Positions 1 to 6,135 of a DNA stretch of 12,131 nt are shown here, piece by piece. Position numbers and translations under genes: made by a program. The first letter of the stretch is position 1; each line of letters begins with the position of its first letter. The notes under the pieces were generated by a model that saw only the letters and a list, made by a program, of their open reading frames with translations, made no database searches and was not told the DNA's origin. The stretch is from Bacteroidota bacterium (lineage in GTDB: Bacteria; Bacteroidota; Bacteroidia; Bacteroidales; Paludibacteraceae), in assembly GCA_017860335.1 (NCBI GenBank), contig JAFNAU010000126.1:1-12131 (forward strand), read 5' to 3'.

Positions 1-539
1 GGAGCAGAACGGGTGTACAAATCCATTATCTCAGCCCGGATAAGCATCATTAATTCTTCCCGGTTTGTGTCAATGCCGGTGATCTGCTTTAACGAAACGG
101 GATTGGGAGCATCGCTCAGGAATTTTTCCTGATTGACATTGAGGCCGATGCCAATGACACACGTGTTGATACAATCTCTTATCAGCGAGTTTTCAATCAG
201 GATGCCACCAATTTTTTTTTCTTTCCAGTAGATGTCATTGGGCCATTTGATAGATATATCGCCGGTGAATTTATCCAACACCTTTTTGACAGCCAGTCCT
301 GTGATTTGTGAAAGTATAAACTGTTTGTCGGCTTTGATCGAGCGAGGGCGCAGTAATACGCTGAACAGTAGGTTTTTGTTTGGTTCACTTTCCCAGGAAT
401 TTCCAGTCTGGCCTTTCCCTGCTGTCTGAAAGCCTGTGTAAACAATATAACCTTCGGGTAAATCTTCCTGCCGCATCATTTGCTGAAGCAGCAGGTTGGT
501 TGAGGAAGTCGATTCGATGTAAAATGCAGTTGATTTCAT
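1..539 (-). CDS. birA: Biotin-[acetyl-CoA-carboxylase] ligase, partial (C-terminus outside window)
   Basis: Enzyme that activates biotin to biotinyl-AMP and transfers it to a lysine of the biotin carboxyl carrier protein, in the cytoplasm. I translated the minus strand from the ATG at 539-537; 179 codons stay open to the window edge. Visible family motifs: an N-terminal ST-SSTN stretch (about residues 10-15), the biotinyl-AMP loop in the form AGKGQTGNSWES (about 44-55), then KWPNDIYW and GGILIE, followed by GIGLNVN. There is no N-terminal helix-turn-helix, so this is the short class that is not a repressor. The start ATG overlaps the dacB stop (ATGA), so the two genes are probably translationally coupled and transcribed from the dacB promoter. 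The C-terminal SH3-like domain lies beyond the window. Identification is firm on motifs. Confidence 0.93.
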   Translation of the reverse strand, partial: MKSTAFYIESTSSTNLLLQQMMRQEDLPEGYIVYTGFQTAGKGQTGNSWESEPNKNLLFSVLLRPRSIKADKQFILSQITGLAVKKVLDKFTGDISIKWPNDIYWKEKKIGGILIENSLIRDCINTCVIGIGLNVNQEKFLSDAPNPVSLKQITGIDTNREELMMLIRAEIMDLYTRSA

Positions 540-1942
540 TTGCATACTGACAGTAAAAACTCTTCGATTTTTTTTGTAGCCGCGCTGAGCGATCCGTTGG
601 GATTGTTGATCATGATGGAAAATACGTAATTTTTATTATCCAAAGTTATATAACCGGCGTAGCACTTCACGCGGTGTATGGTGCCGCTTTTTGCCTGAGT
701 TTTTCCCTCCAAAGCGGTGTTTTTCAAAAACGACTTCAGGGTGCCGTTGTTGCCTGCCACCGGCAATGAAACCCGGAAATCCTGGCTGTAAATCGATTTA
801 TCCATATACTCCAGCAAACCGGCCATAAAACCCGACGAAACGGCATTGACAGGTGATAGTCCGGAACCGTCGTACATAAAAAGCTGGTCGACAGGCAGTG
901 ATCTGGATGCCCAGAATTTTTTAATAACTGCCACAGAACCTTTACTCGTAGCAACAGTGTCATTCAGTAGTGAAAGGTAACGGAAAACATGCTCCGCGTA
1001 GTGATTGTTGCTCTGAACATTGATTTCGCGAATGATATCACGTAACTGAGGTGAATAATGGGTGTAAATGACGTTTCTCTGCTTGTTTCGCACTTCAGTT
1101 TCGGTGGCTGTGCAACTCACTTCTATGCCTGCCGCTAGGAGAGCTTTTGTAAACTCCCGCGCAAGCAGTAATCCCGGACGCGGAATATCGCCTTTGACTT
1201 TAAATGATGGCCGGTTCGCAGGAATTTCACCATAAATGGTTCTGTAGTCTGAAAATGGTGCTCCGTAGAAATAGGCGCTGTCGTATTTGATTGAGGAACT
1301 TTTCAGGTTGTTCTTAAACTCAAATCCGGGTATTTCGGGGGTCATTCTCACAATCACAGGAGTGGTGCCAATTTCTCCGGAACGAAATTCGAGTGTGTAC
1401 AGATTGTCTTTGTACGAAATACCATAAGCTCCTGCTCCGTAGTAGTTTCCCATATCCTCCCAAAGCCATTTCGGATTTACTCCTTCGGTATCAAATCGGG
1501 TTGCGTCGGCAACGATGGCGCCATTAATACTTTTTATACCAGCTAGTTGGATTTTTTTTACCCATTCGGTGAGAAAAGCGGTATCGCCCAGCATCGCAGA
1601 ACCAAGCGTGGGGTCGCCACTGCCGTGTATGTACAGATTTCCGTTCAGAGTACCGTCGGGACTTACCGGATTATCTGTTTCGAGGGTCGTTTCAAAGCGA
1701 AATTCAGGTCCGAGCAATTCCAGAGCCGTTGCGGTGGTAATCAGTTTTTGCGTAGAAGCCGGAGCGACAGGATTATCGGACCGGTAACTTTCGACGGTTT
1801 TGTTTGTGTTCAGTTTTTTTACGGTAATGCTGATATTGGCATTCCGGAGCAGATCGTTATTAATAAAATGCTTGACAGGATTGGATGCCGCAACCGGGAT
1901 TAAAGCTATTGCCAAAAAGAATATCAGAATTTTTGATTTCAT
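536..1942 (-). CDS. dacB: D-alanyl-D-alanine carboxypeptidase/endopeptidase (PBP4, peptidase family S13)
   Basis: Periplasmic penicillin-binding protein that trims or cleaves peptidoglycan cross-links. The 468-residue protein begins with a signal peptide (MKSK, hydrophobic core, cleavage expected near AAS at residue 20). The three serine-transferase motifs are present in order: S63-T-Q-K66 (SxxK with the nucleophile), S311-N-N (SxN), and K418-S-G in place of the usual KTG. The S13 signature YDGSGLSPVN is at 357-366, and the long insert between the first two motifs is typical of the PBP4 class. Length is normal for the family. A TAnnTTTG-type -7 element on the minus strand (1981-1988) lies about 40 bases upstream of the ATG. 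The stop overlaps the birA start by four bases. The KSG variant is conservative and probably active. Confidence 0.95.
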   Translation of the reverse strand: MKSKILIFFLAIALIPVAASNPVKHFINNDLLRNANISITVKKLNTNKTVESYRSDNPVAPASTQKLITTATALELLGPEFRFETTLETDNPVSPDGTLNGNLYIHGSGDPTLGSAMLGDTAFLTEWVKKIQLAGIKSINGAIVADATRFDTEGVNPKWLWEDMGNYYGAGAYGISYKDNLYTLEFRSGEIGTTPVIVRMTPEIPGFEFKNNLKSSSIKYDSAYFYGAPFSDYRTIYGEIPANRPSFKVKGDIPRPGLLLAREFTKALLAAGIEVSCTATETEVRNKQRNVIYTHYSPQLRDIIREINVQSNNHYAEHVFRYLSLLNDTVATSKGSVAVIKKFWASRSLPVDQLFMYDGSGLSPVNAVSSGFMAGLLEYMDKSIYSQDFRVSLPVAGNNGTLKSFLKNTALEGKTQAKSGTIHRVKCYAGYITLDNKNYVFSIMINNPNGSLSAATKKIEEFLLSVCK

Positions 1943-1980
1943 CGGAGTGGATTTATTAAATTTGAATATTAGCCTGAATG

Positions 1981-1988
1981 CAAAAGTA
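1981..1988 (-). promoter_or_regulatory. Predicted -7 promoter element for dacB-birA
   Basis: On the minus strand the octamer reads TACTTTTG, a full match to the Bacteroidetes -7 consensus TAnnTTTG. Transcription would start near 1975 and leave a leader of roughly 33 bases before the dacB ATG. I see no clear -33 TTTG at the usual spacing. The same octamer serves the divergent gene. Confidence 0.6.
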
Positions 1989-2051
1989 CTTGAAAAGTAT
2001 CTATTCAGAAAAAATAAGAAATCAATTCTCCGGTTTTTATCTGTTTTTGTG

Positions 2052-2059
2052 TACTTTTG
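2052..2059 (+). promoter_or_regulatory. Predicted -7 promoter element for the alpha/beta hydrolase gene
   Basis: TACTTTTG matches the Bacteroidetes TAnnTTTG consensus. The implied transcription start is near 2066, about 24 bases before the ATG at 2090. This element decides the hydrolase start: an in-frame TTG at 2057 lies inside the promoter and would not be transcribed. No good -33 TTTG is visible. Confidence 0.62.
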
Positions 2060-2089
2060 TCAGTAGAAAAACAAAAATTTTGTCAGGAA

Positions 2090-2875
2090 ATGAAAGAAAT
2101 CAACGAGTTAACGCTGGATGATTACTCTGTTTATTACGAAAAGACCGGATATTCTGAAAATCCTGAAGAACCTGTTTTGATTTTTTTGCACGACTCGTGG
2201 GGATGTGTCGGGATGTGGGGCGACTTTCCTGAGAAACTGATGAAGATTGTGAGCCTGAATGCTTTTGTATATGATCGCAGGGGTTACGGTCGCTCATCAC
2301 CCTTCACAGCTGGACAACGCGACAAGTTTTATCTGCACCACGAAGCCGGTGAACTTATCCGGGTAATGGATGAAGTTAATATAAAAAAAGCGGTTTTGTA
2401 TGGTCACAGCGATGGTGCAACAATAGCATTGATAGCTGCGGCAAAATATCCGGAACGAATTGCTGCCGTGATTGCCGAAAGTGCACACACTTTTATCGAA
2501 GAAAAAGGAAAAATAGCGGTACTGGAAAGTCGCGAAAGAGCAAAACAAAACTCATTGCTTCAAACCCTCGAAAAGTATCATGGTGACAAAACCGCAGAAC
2601 TTTTCAAACGCTGGCATGAAACCTGGTTGAGCGGTAACTTTGCCGACTGGAGTATTATTCCACTGCTCAGCGATATTCGCTGTCCGGTACTGGCATTTCG
2701 TGGCAAGGATGATCCTTACGATACCGTAGAACAGCAAAACGTACTAAAAAAGGAGATGTCTGCACCGGTTACGACTGCTGTGATACCCAACGCGGGACAT
2801 GCTCCGAGAATGGATAACGAAACGGGAACGATGAAGCTGATAAAATCTTTTCTTCGCCGGAATAGTTTCGTATAA
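2090..2875 (+). CDS. Alpha/beta-fold hydrolase
   Basis: Cytoplasmic alpha/beta hydrolase of 261 residues; the substrate cannot be read from the sequence. Visible landmarks: an oxyanion-region motif after strand 3 (FLHDSWGC, about 32-39), VYDRRGYGRS (about 60-69), the nucleophile elbow GHSDG with Ser107, a probable acid in GKDDPYD (Asp207 or Asp208) and the catalytic histidine in NAGHAPRMD (His237). The triad is therefore complete. The open frame extends to a TTG at 2057, but the ATG at 2090 is preferred because a -7 promoter octamer sits over 2052-2059. There is no signal peptide. The next gene follows after 36 bases on the same strand, so they are probably co-transcribed. It could be an esterase, a peptidase-like hydrolase or a C-C bond hydrolase. 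Confidence 0.88.
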   Translation: MKEINELTLDDYSVYYEKTGYSENPEEPVLIFLHDSWGCVGMWGDFPEKLMKIVSLNAFVYDRRGYGRSSPFTAGQRDKFYLHHEAGELIRVMDEVNIKKAVLYGHSDGATIALIAAAKYPERIAAVIAESAHTFIEEKGKIAVLESRERAKQNSLLQTLEKYHGDKTAELFKRWHETWLSGNFADWSIIPLLSDIRCPVLAFRGKDDPYDTVEQQNVLKKEMSAPVTTAVIPNAGHAPRMDNETGTMKLIKSFLRRNSFV

Positions 2876-2911
2876 CATCAGATATACTTTTTTCAAATAA
2901 AATAAATTAAT

Positions 2912-3664
2912 ATGGGACTATTTTCAGCACTTATGGGCAATGCGGGAACCATTGATCCTGCAAAAATCGAAAAAGAATTTGGTAAACTGCTGACCAAAGA
3001 TGAAGTTATTGAGATGGGTTTCAAACTTATCCGCGATACGTTTATTTTTACCAGTAAGCGATTGATTATGATAAATGTTCAGGGAATTACCGGGAGCAAA
3101 CAGGAATATTTATCAGTTCCCTATAAAAGTATTTCAAAGTTCAGTATCGAGTCCGCAGGTCCCTTTGATCTGGATGCTGAGCTGAAAATATGGATTTCGA
3201 GCGAGCAGAACCCGAGTGTTACCCGAAACTTCAACAAATCGGTCAATGTAGAATATATGGCTTTTATTACTCTACAAAATATGAAATTTCATGCTTTCCA
3301 TGGTTGTCTGGAGCATGAAAAGCAGTTGGGCAACACGTTTCTCGTAACTTTACGCATGGAGCTCGATACCTCCGTTGCGGGGTTAACGGATAATCTGGAT
3401 GATACGCTGAATTACCAGCTGGTGTATGATGTGGTCAAACAGGAGATGGAGAAATCGTCGGACCTGATTGAACATGCCGGACAACGCATATTGGACGCTG
3501 TTTTCAATAATTTTCCAAAGATACAGTCCTTACATGTTCAGCTTACCAAACTCACATTATCTGACTGGCCTATCTGCTTCATTCAAAAAATAATTGTATA
3601 TTTGCATTGCATTATAAATCGTAAAAAAATGAACGCAATAAATCGGGCGTTCATTTTTTTGTAA
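2912..3664 (+). CDS. Fused reading frame: bacterial PH-domain protein (PF08000 type) + dihydroneopterin aldolase (FolB)
   Basis: A 250-codon frame with two unrelated parts. Residues 1-113 resemble the stand-alone bacterial PH-domain proteins: MGLF start, acidic helix, KLIRDTFIFTSKRLI (about 38-52), YKSISKFSIE, and FDLDAELKIWIS. Such proteins usually end with a C-terminal helix of about 12-15 residues after FNKSVNV; here that helix and the stop are absent. From Met116 (ATG at 3257) the sequence is FolB. After about residue 214 the frame leaves the FolB pattern, crosses a -7 promoter element and a terminator-like hairpin, and stops at 3664, so the last 36 residues are probably not native. The simplest reading is a deletion that fused two adjacent genes, plus a second lesion near the FolB end; an assembly error is also possible. 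The start at 2912 follows ATTAAT directly. Domain assignment is confident; the intact product is not. Confidence 0.78.
   Translation: MGLFSALMGNAGTIDPAKIEKEFGKLLTKDEVIEMGFKLIRDTFIFTSKRLIMINVQGITGSKQEYLSVPYKSISKFSIESAGPFDLDAELKIWISSEQNPSVTRNFNKSVNVEYMAFITLQNMKFHAFHGCLEHEKQLGNTFLVTLRMELDTSVAGLTDNLDDTLNYQLVYDVVKQEMEKSSDLIEHAGQRILDAVFNNFPKIQSLHVQLTKLTLSDWPICFIQKIIVYLHCIINRKKMNAINRAFIFL
3257..3593 (+). pseudogene. folB: Dihydroneopterin aldolase module, C-terminus frameshifted
   Basis: FolB converts 7,8-dihydroneopterin to 6-hydroxymethyl-7,8-dihydropterin in folate synthesis. From the ATG at 3257 the module reads MAFITLQNMKFHAFHG, a typical family start, with the conserved glutamate after HG (HEKQLG), DTLNYQLVYDVVKQEM, and the second conserved glutamate in LIEHAGQRIL. 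After VQLTK (lysine at 3548-3550) the family normally continues with an NPP(I/M)xG segment. The current frame instead reads TLSDWPICF. The +1 frame there reads SHYLTGLSASFKK and stops at TAA 3591-3593, which resembles a FolB tail and ends just before the next promoter. This suggests a short deletion, not a multiple of three, near 3546-3556. The catalytic lysine survives but the last strand would be lost. An assembly error cannot be excluded. Confidence 0.62.
3597..3604 (+). promoter_or_regulatory. Predicted -7 promoter element for the peptide transporter
   Basis: TATATTTG matches TAnnTTTG. It begins four bases after the probable native folB stop and predicts a transcript starting near 3611, with a leader of about 70 bases that contains the hairpin at 3623-3660. 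No -33 TTTG at standard spacing is visible. Confidence 0.5.
3623..3660 (+). terminator. Terminator-like hairpin with flanking A and T runs
   Basis: A perfect 14-bp stem: the arm at 3623-3636 (seven A then TGAACGC) pairs with 3647-3660 (GCGTTCA then seven T), with a 10-base loop. The T run gives an intrinsic terminator for folB, and the A run makes it bidirectional. Because a promoter element lies upstream at 3597, the hairpin may instead act in the transporter leader as an attenuator. Confidence 0.75.
3629..3664 (+). other. Possible 11-codon leader ORF spanning the hairpin
   Basis: ATG at 3629 opens a short frame, MNAINRAFIFL, ending with TAA at 3662-3664. It covers almost exactly the hairpin and ends 16 bases before the transporter start. 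A ribosome translating it would keep the hairpin from forming. It may equally be a by-product of the palindrome; nothing shows that it is translated. Confidence 0.25.
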
Positions 3665-3680
3665 TAAAACATTAATTTCT

Positions 3681-5219
3681 ATGTCAGAGAACATCAAACA
3701 ATCACATCCCAAAGGGCTTTATTTTGTTTTTGCCACAGGTATGTCGGAGCGTTTCAGTTATTACGGAATGCGTGCCATATTTGTGCTCTATTTAATTAAA
3801 GCCCTGCTGATGGATAAGGAATTTGCATCAGCAATTTATGGTAATTATACCGGTCTTGTTTACCTCACTCCGCTTATCGGTGGTTATGTAGCCGACAGAT
3901 ATTTAGGTATGCGCAGATCCATATTCTGGGGTGCCGTGCTGATGGTGCTGGGACAATTGTTTATGTTCGCCAGCGCACTCAATTACCAGAGTACCGAACT
4001 GGCCCGGTGGCTGATGTATTGCGGTCTGGCCGGACTTATTTTTGGGAACGGTTTTTTCAAACCCAACATTTCAACCATTGTAGGTCAGTTGTACGAAAGA
4101 GGCGACAAACGGCTCGATTCGGCTTATACCATTTTTTATATGGGTGTGAATGTGGGTGCATTTCTGTCGCCGCTACTTTGTGGATTCCTGGGCGATACGG
4201 GCAATCCTGCCGATTTCAGATGGGGATTTCTGGTTGCAGCTGTCATGATGGGGTTAAGTCTGATATTGTATATTACTCAGAAAAATAAGTATCTGGTCGG
4301 TCCGGATGGAACAGCTATAGGTATTCATGCGCCCCGGAAAGCAGATAAAGCAAAGGAAAAGAACAACGAACTTCCAAAGGAAAAACTCAATGTGAAGAAA
4401 CTGATGGTTTTGGCTGGCGGAGTTGTCCTGTTGTTTTCCTTGTTTATGGTTTTGTTCGATAAAGATGTGATTGGAGCCATTATTTATACAGCCTGTATCG
4501 TAGTTCCAGCTTATGTTATTACGGATAGTTCGCTTTCAAAAATAGAAAAGCAGCGCATCTGGGTAATTTTTATCATTGCTTTCTTTGTCATCTTCTTCTG
4601 GTCGGCATTCGAGCAGGCAGGCGCTTCTCTGACTTACTTTGCGGATGAACAAACTGACAGAAATATTTTAGGATGGGAAATGCCAGCCAGTTGGTTTCAG
4701 TCATTCAACCCGATTTTCGTTGTAGCTTTTGCTCCGCTCTTTTCGATGATGTGGCTTCGGCTGGGGCGTAAAAATATGGAACCGGCTTCGCCTACCAAGC
4801 AGGCAATCGGACTATTCCTGCTCTCGTTGGGTTATTTACTCATTGCATTTGGAGTAAAAGGGGCTGCACCGGGTGCCAAAGTCAGTATGCTGTGGCTTAC
4901 AGGTCTTTATTTTATTCACTCCATGGGTGAGCTGGCATTGTCGCCAATCGGACTTTCGATGGTCAATAAATTGTCGCCTGTACGGTTTGCTTCCCTGATG
5001 ATGGGTGTGTGGTATTTGTCAATGGCTACAGCCAATAAGTTTGCCGGAGTGCTCAGCGGACTGTATCCCGAAGCCGGAAAGCCAAAATCATTCATCGTAT
5101 TTCAGATTACGGATCTGTACGATTTCTTTATGGTGTTTGTGGTAATGTCGGCAATAGCTTCAGTCATTCTATTTGCACTTTCGAAAACATTACAAAAACT
5201 GATGCATGGAGTGCGGTAA
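3681..5219 (+). CDS. Proton-dependent oligopeptide transporter (POT/PTR family, major facilitator)
   Basis: Inner-membrane symporter that imports di- and tripeptides with protons. The 512-residue protein has the family layout of about 12-14 hydrophobic segments with a charged cytoplasmic loop near residues 205-235. Family signatures: SERFSYYGMRAIFVLYL in helix 1 (about 22-38), GNGFFKPNIST (about 121-131), FYMGVNVGAF in helix 5, EQAGASLTYFAD in helix 7, and FNPIFVVAFAP in helix 8. One oddity is the helix 1 ExxER proton-coupling motif: the first glutamate is glycine (G20-M-S-E23-R24), while E23 and R24 remain. The ATG is preceded by ATTAAT, and its leader contains a hairpin and a mini-ORF, so attenuation is possible. 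Family assignment is firm; substrate range is inferred. Confidence 0.93.
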   Translation: MSENIKQSHPKGLYFVFATGMSERFSYYGMRAIFVLYLIKALLMDKEFASAIYGNYTGLVYLTPLIGGYVADRYLGMRRSIFWGAVLMVLGQLFMFASALNYQSTELARWLMYCGLAGLIFGNGFFKPNISTIVGQLYERGDKRLDSAYTIFYMGVNVGAFLSPLLCGFLGDTGNPADFRWGFLVAAVMMGLSLILYITQKNKYLVGPDGTAIGIHAPRKADKAKEKNNELPKEKLNVKKLMVLAGGVVLLFSLFMVLFDKDVIGAIIYTACIVVPAYVITDSSLSKIEKQRIWVIFIIAFFVIFFWSAFEQAGASLTYFADEQTDRNILGWEMPASWFQSFNPIFVVAFAPLFSMMWLRLGRKNMEPASPTKQAIGLFLLSLGYLLIAFGVKGAAPGAKVSMLWLTGLYFIHSMGELALSPIGLSMVNKLSPVRFASLMMGVWYLSMATANKFAGVLSGLYPEAGKPKSFIVFQITDLYDFFMVFVVMSAIASVILFALSKTLQKLMHGVR

Positions 5220-5380
5220 TTAACCGCCTCCTTATTAATTCATTCAGTAAATGAGAAGCGCTGTAATTCAATGTAATTACTTCTTATAATAGTTCATCTG
5301 AATATTTAAGAATAGATACAGCTTGCGATGTTTATAAAACATTGTATATATTTCAATAAAACTTCAGTTTGTGTTCTGAA

Positions 5381-5410
5381 ACTCACCCTTCAGGGGGTTG
5401 GGGGGTCGTT
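5381..5410. repeat. GC-rich repeat-like segment at the 3' end of the phosphodiesterase gene
   Basis: CAGGGGGTTGGGGGGTCG on the plus strand is far richer in G than its surroundings and encodes the proline-rich tail TTPQPPEG on the minus strand. From memory, similar C-run segments occur dispersed at gene ends in Bacteroidetes genomes. Only one copy is present in this window, so its repeat nature is inferred. Confidence 0.4.
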
Positions 5411-5898
5411 GGTTTTAATTCGATGACTTCCAGGTCTTTGATTTTGTTTCCGTCAATCACAAACCGGACTATGGTCTGTACTTTCTGAAAACCATATTTT
5501 CCGGCGGAACCCGGATTGATGTGAAGCAACTTCAGTTTCGGGTCGTATATAACTTTCAGAATATGCGAATGTCCGCAGATGAATAATTTCGGTGGATTCG
5601 CTTGTATTTCAGACCTGACGGATGGATCATATTTACCCGGATAACCTCCGATATGTGTCAGCCACACATCCATTTCTTCGCACCGAAACCGGTTGTGTTT
5701 CGGAAAAATTGAACGGATATCCTGTCCGTCAATATTGCCCCAAACGCCCCTCACAGGCTTGAATGCCTGAAGTTTGCTGAACACTTCCAACGAGCCCCAG
5801 TCGCCTGCATGCCAGATTTCGTCCACTTCTTCAAAGTAGTGGTAAATCCGTTCATCCAGTAGTCCATGAGTATCCGTCAGTAATCCTATTTTTTTCAT
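5383..5898 (-). CDS. Metallophosphoesterase, MJ0936/YfcE family phosphodiesterase
   Basis: A small cytoplasmic calcineurin-like phosphodiesterase using two metal ions; the physiological substrate is unknown. All metal-site motifs are visible: D9-x-H11 in LLTDTHG, GD at 32-33 in HAGDWGS, GN at 54-55 in VWGNID (the family often has GNCD), H82 in LTHIGG, and GHSH at 109-112. NPGSAG follows near 128-133 as in the family. The length of 171 residues is slightly above normal because of a C-terminal tail, PTTPQPPEG, encoded by a run of C and G unlike the rest of the gene. It is convergent with the transporter gene and divergent from the LytM gene, with a TACATTTG -7 element 20 bases upstream. Likely monocistronic. 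Confidence 0.92.
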   Translation of the reverse strand: MKKIGLLTDTHGLLDERIYHYFEEVDEIWHAGDWGSLEVFSKLQAFKPVRGVWGNIDGQDIRSIFPKHNRFRCEEMDVWLTHIGGYPGKYDPSVRSEIQANPPKLFICGHSHILKVIYDPKLKLLHINPGSAGKYGFQKVQTIVRFVIDGNKIKDLEVIELKPTTPQPPEG

Positions 5899-5917
5899 CA
5901 GAATAATTTTTATCCGG

Positions 5918-5925
5918 CAAATGTA
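5918..5925 (-). promoter_or_regulatory. Predicted -7 promoter element for the phosphodiesterase gene
   Basis: The minus strand reads TACATTTG, a match to TAnnTTTG, 19 bases before the ATG. The predicted leader is only about 13 bases. The divergent LytM gene uses the identical octamer at 6102-6109. Confidence 0.6.
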
Positions 5926-6025
5926 GCTATTTTTTTTCGGTCAGTTTTCCCGATCTTCGACTTAACAGAATGATTTGGGGAATTTTAGGATTAGGTAAAG
6001 TGTTGAAATTCAGTATTTTTATAAA

Positions 6026-6092
6026 TGGATATTCTTTTCATTTATTAACTATTAAAATGATACTTAAAGGGTTATATTTTGTGGATATTCTT
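6026..6092 (+). repeat. Direct repeat TGGATATTCTT, two copies
   Basis: The 11-mer occurs at 6026-6036 and 6082-6092, 56 bases apart start to start. The second copy lies directly after the -33 TTTG of the LytM operon promoter, so the pair could be binding sites for a regulator, or could be chance in A/T-rich DNA. Confidence 0.35.
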
Positions 6093-6109
6093 AAAAATAC
6101 CTACATTTG
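6078..6109 (+). promoter_or_regulatory. Predicted promoter of the LytM-dxr-rseP operon
   Basis: TTTG at 6078-6081, a 20-base spacer, then TACATTTG at 6102-6109: both Bacteroidetes promoter elements at standard spacing, the best promoter in the window. The transcription start should be near 6115. It rules out the in-frame TTG at 6079 as a start and supports GTG 6136. Confidence 0.75.
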
Positions 6110-6135
6110 CAATCCTTTTTACTGATGTCAGAAGC

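Noticed and set aside
1515..1903. Plus-strand frames of 90 and 118 codons inside dacB
   Set aside because: They are opposite the motif-rich dacB frame and show no recognisable domain.
2057..2089. Longer hydrolase starting at TTG 2057
   Set aside because: The TTG is part of the TACTTTTG promoter octamer, and the extra 11 residues match nothing expected; ATG 2090 fits better.
5220..5382. Small gene or terminator in the convergent spacer
   Set aside because: Only short A/T hairpins such as GTAATT/AATTAC and ATGTTT/AAACAT are seen, with no coding pattern or clear T tract.
6079..6135. Longer LytM protein starting at TTG 6079
   Set aside because: This stretch contains the -33 and -7 elements, so it is upstream of the predicted transcript start.
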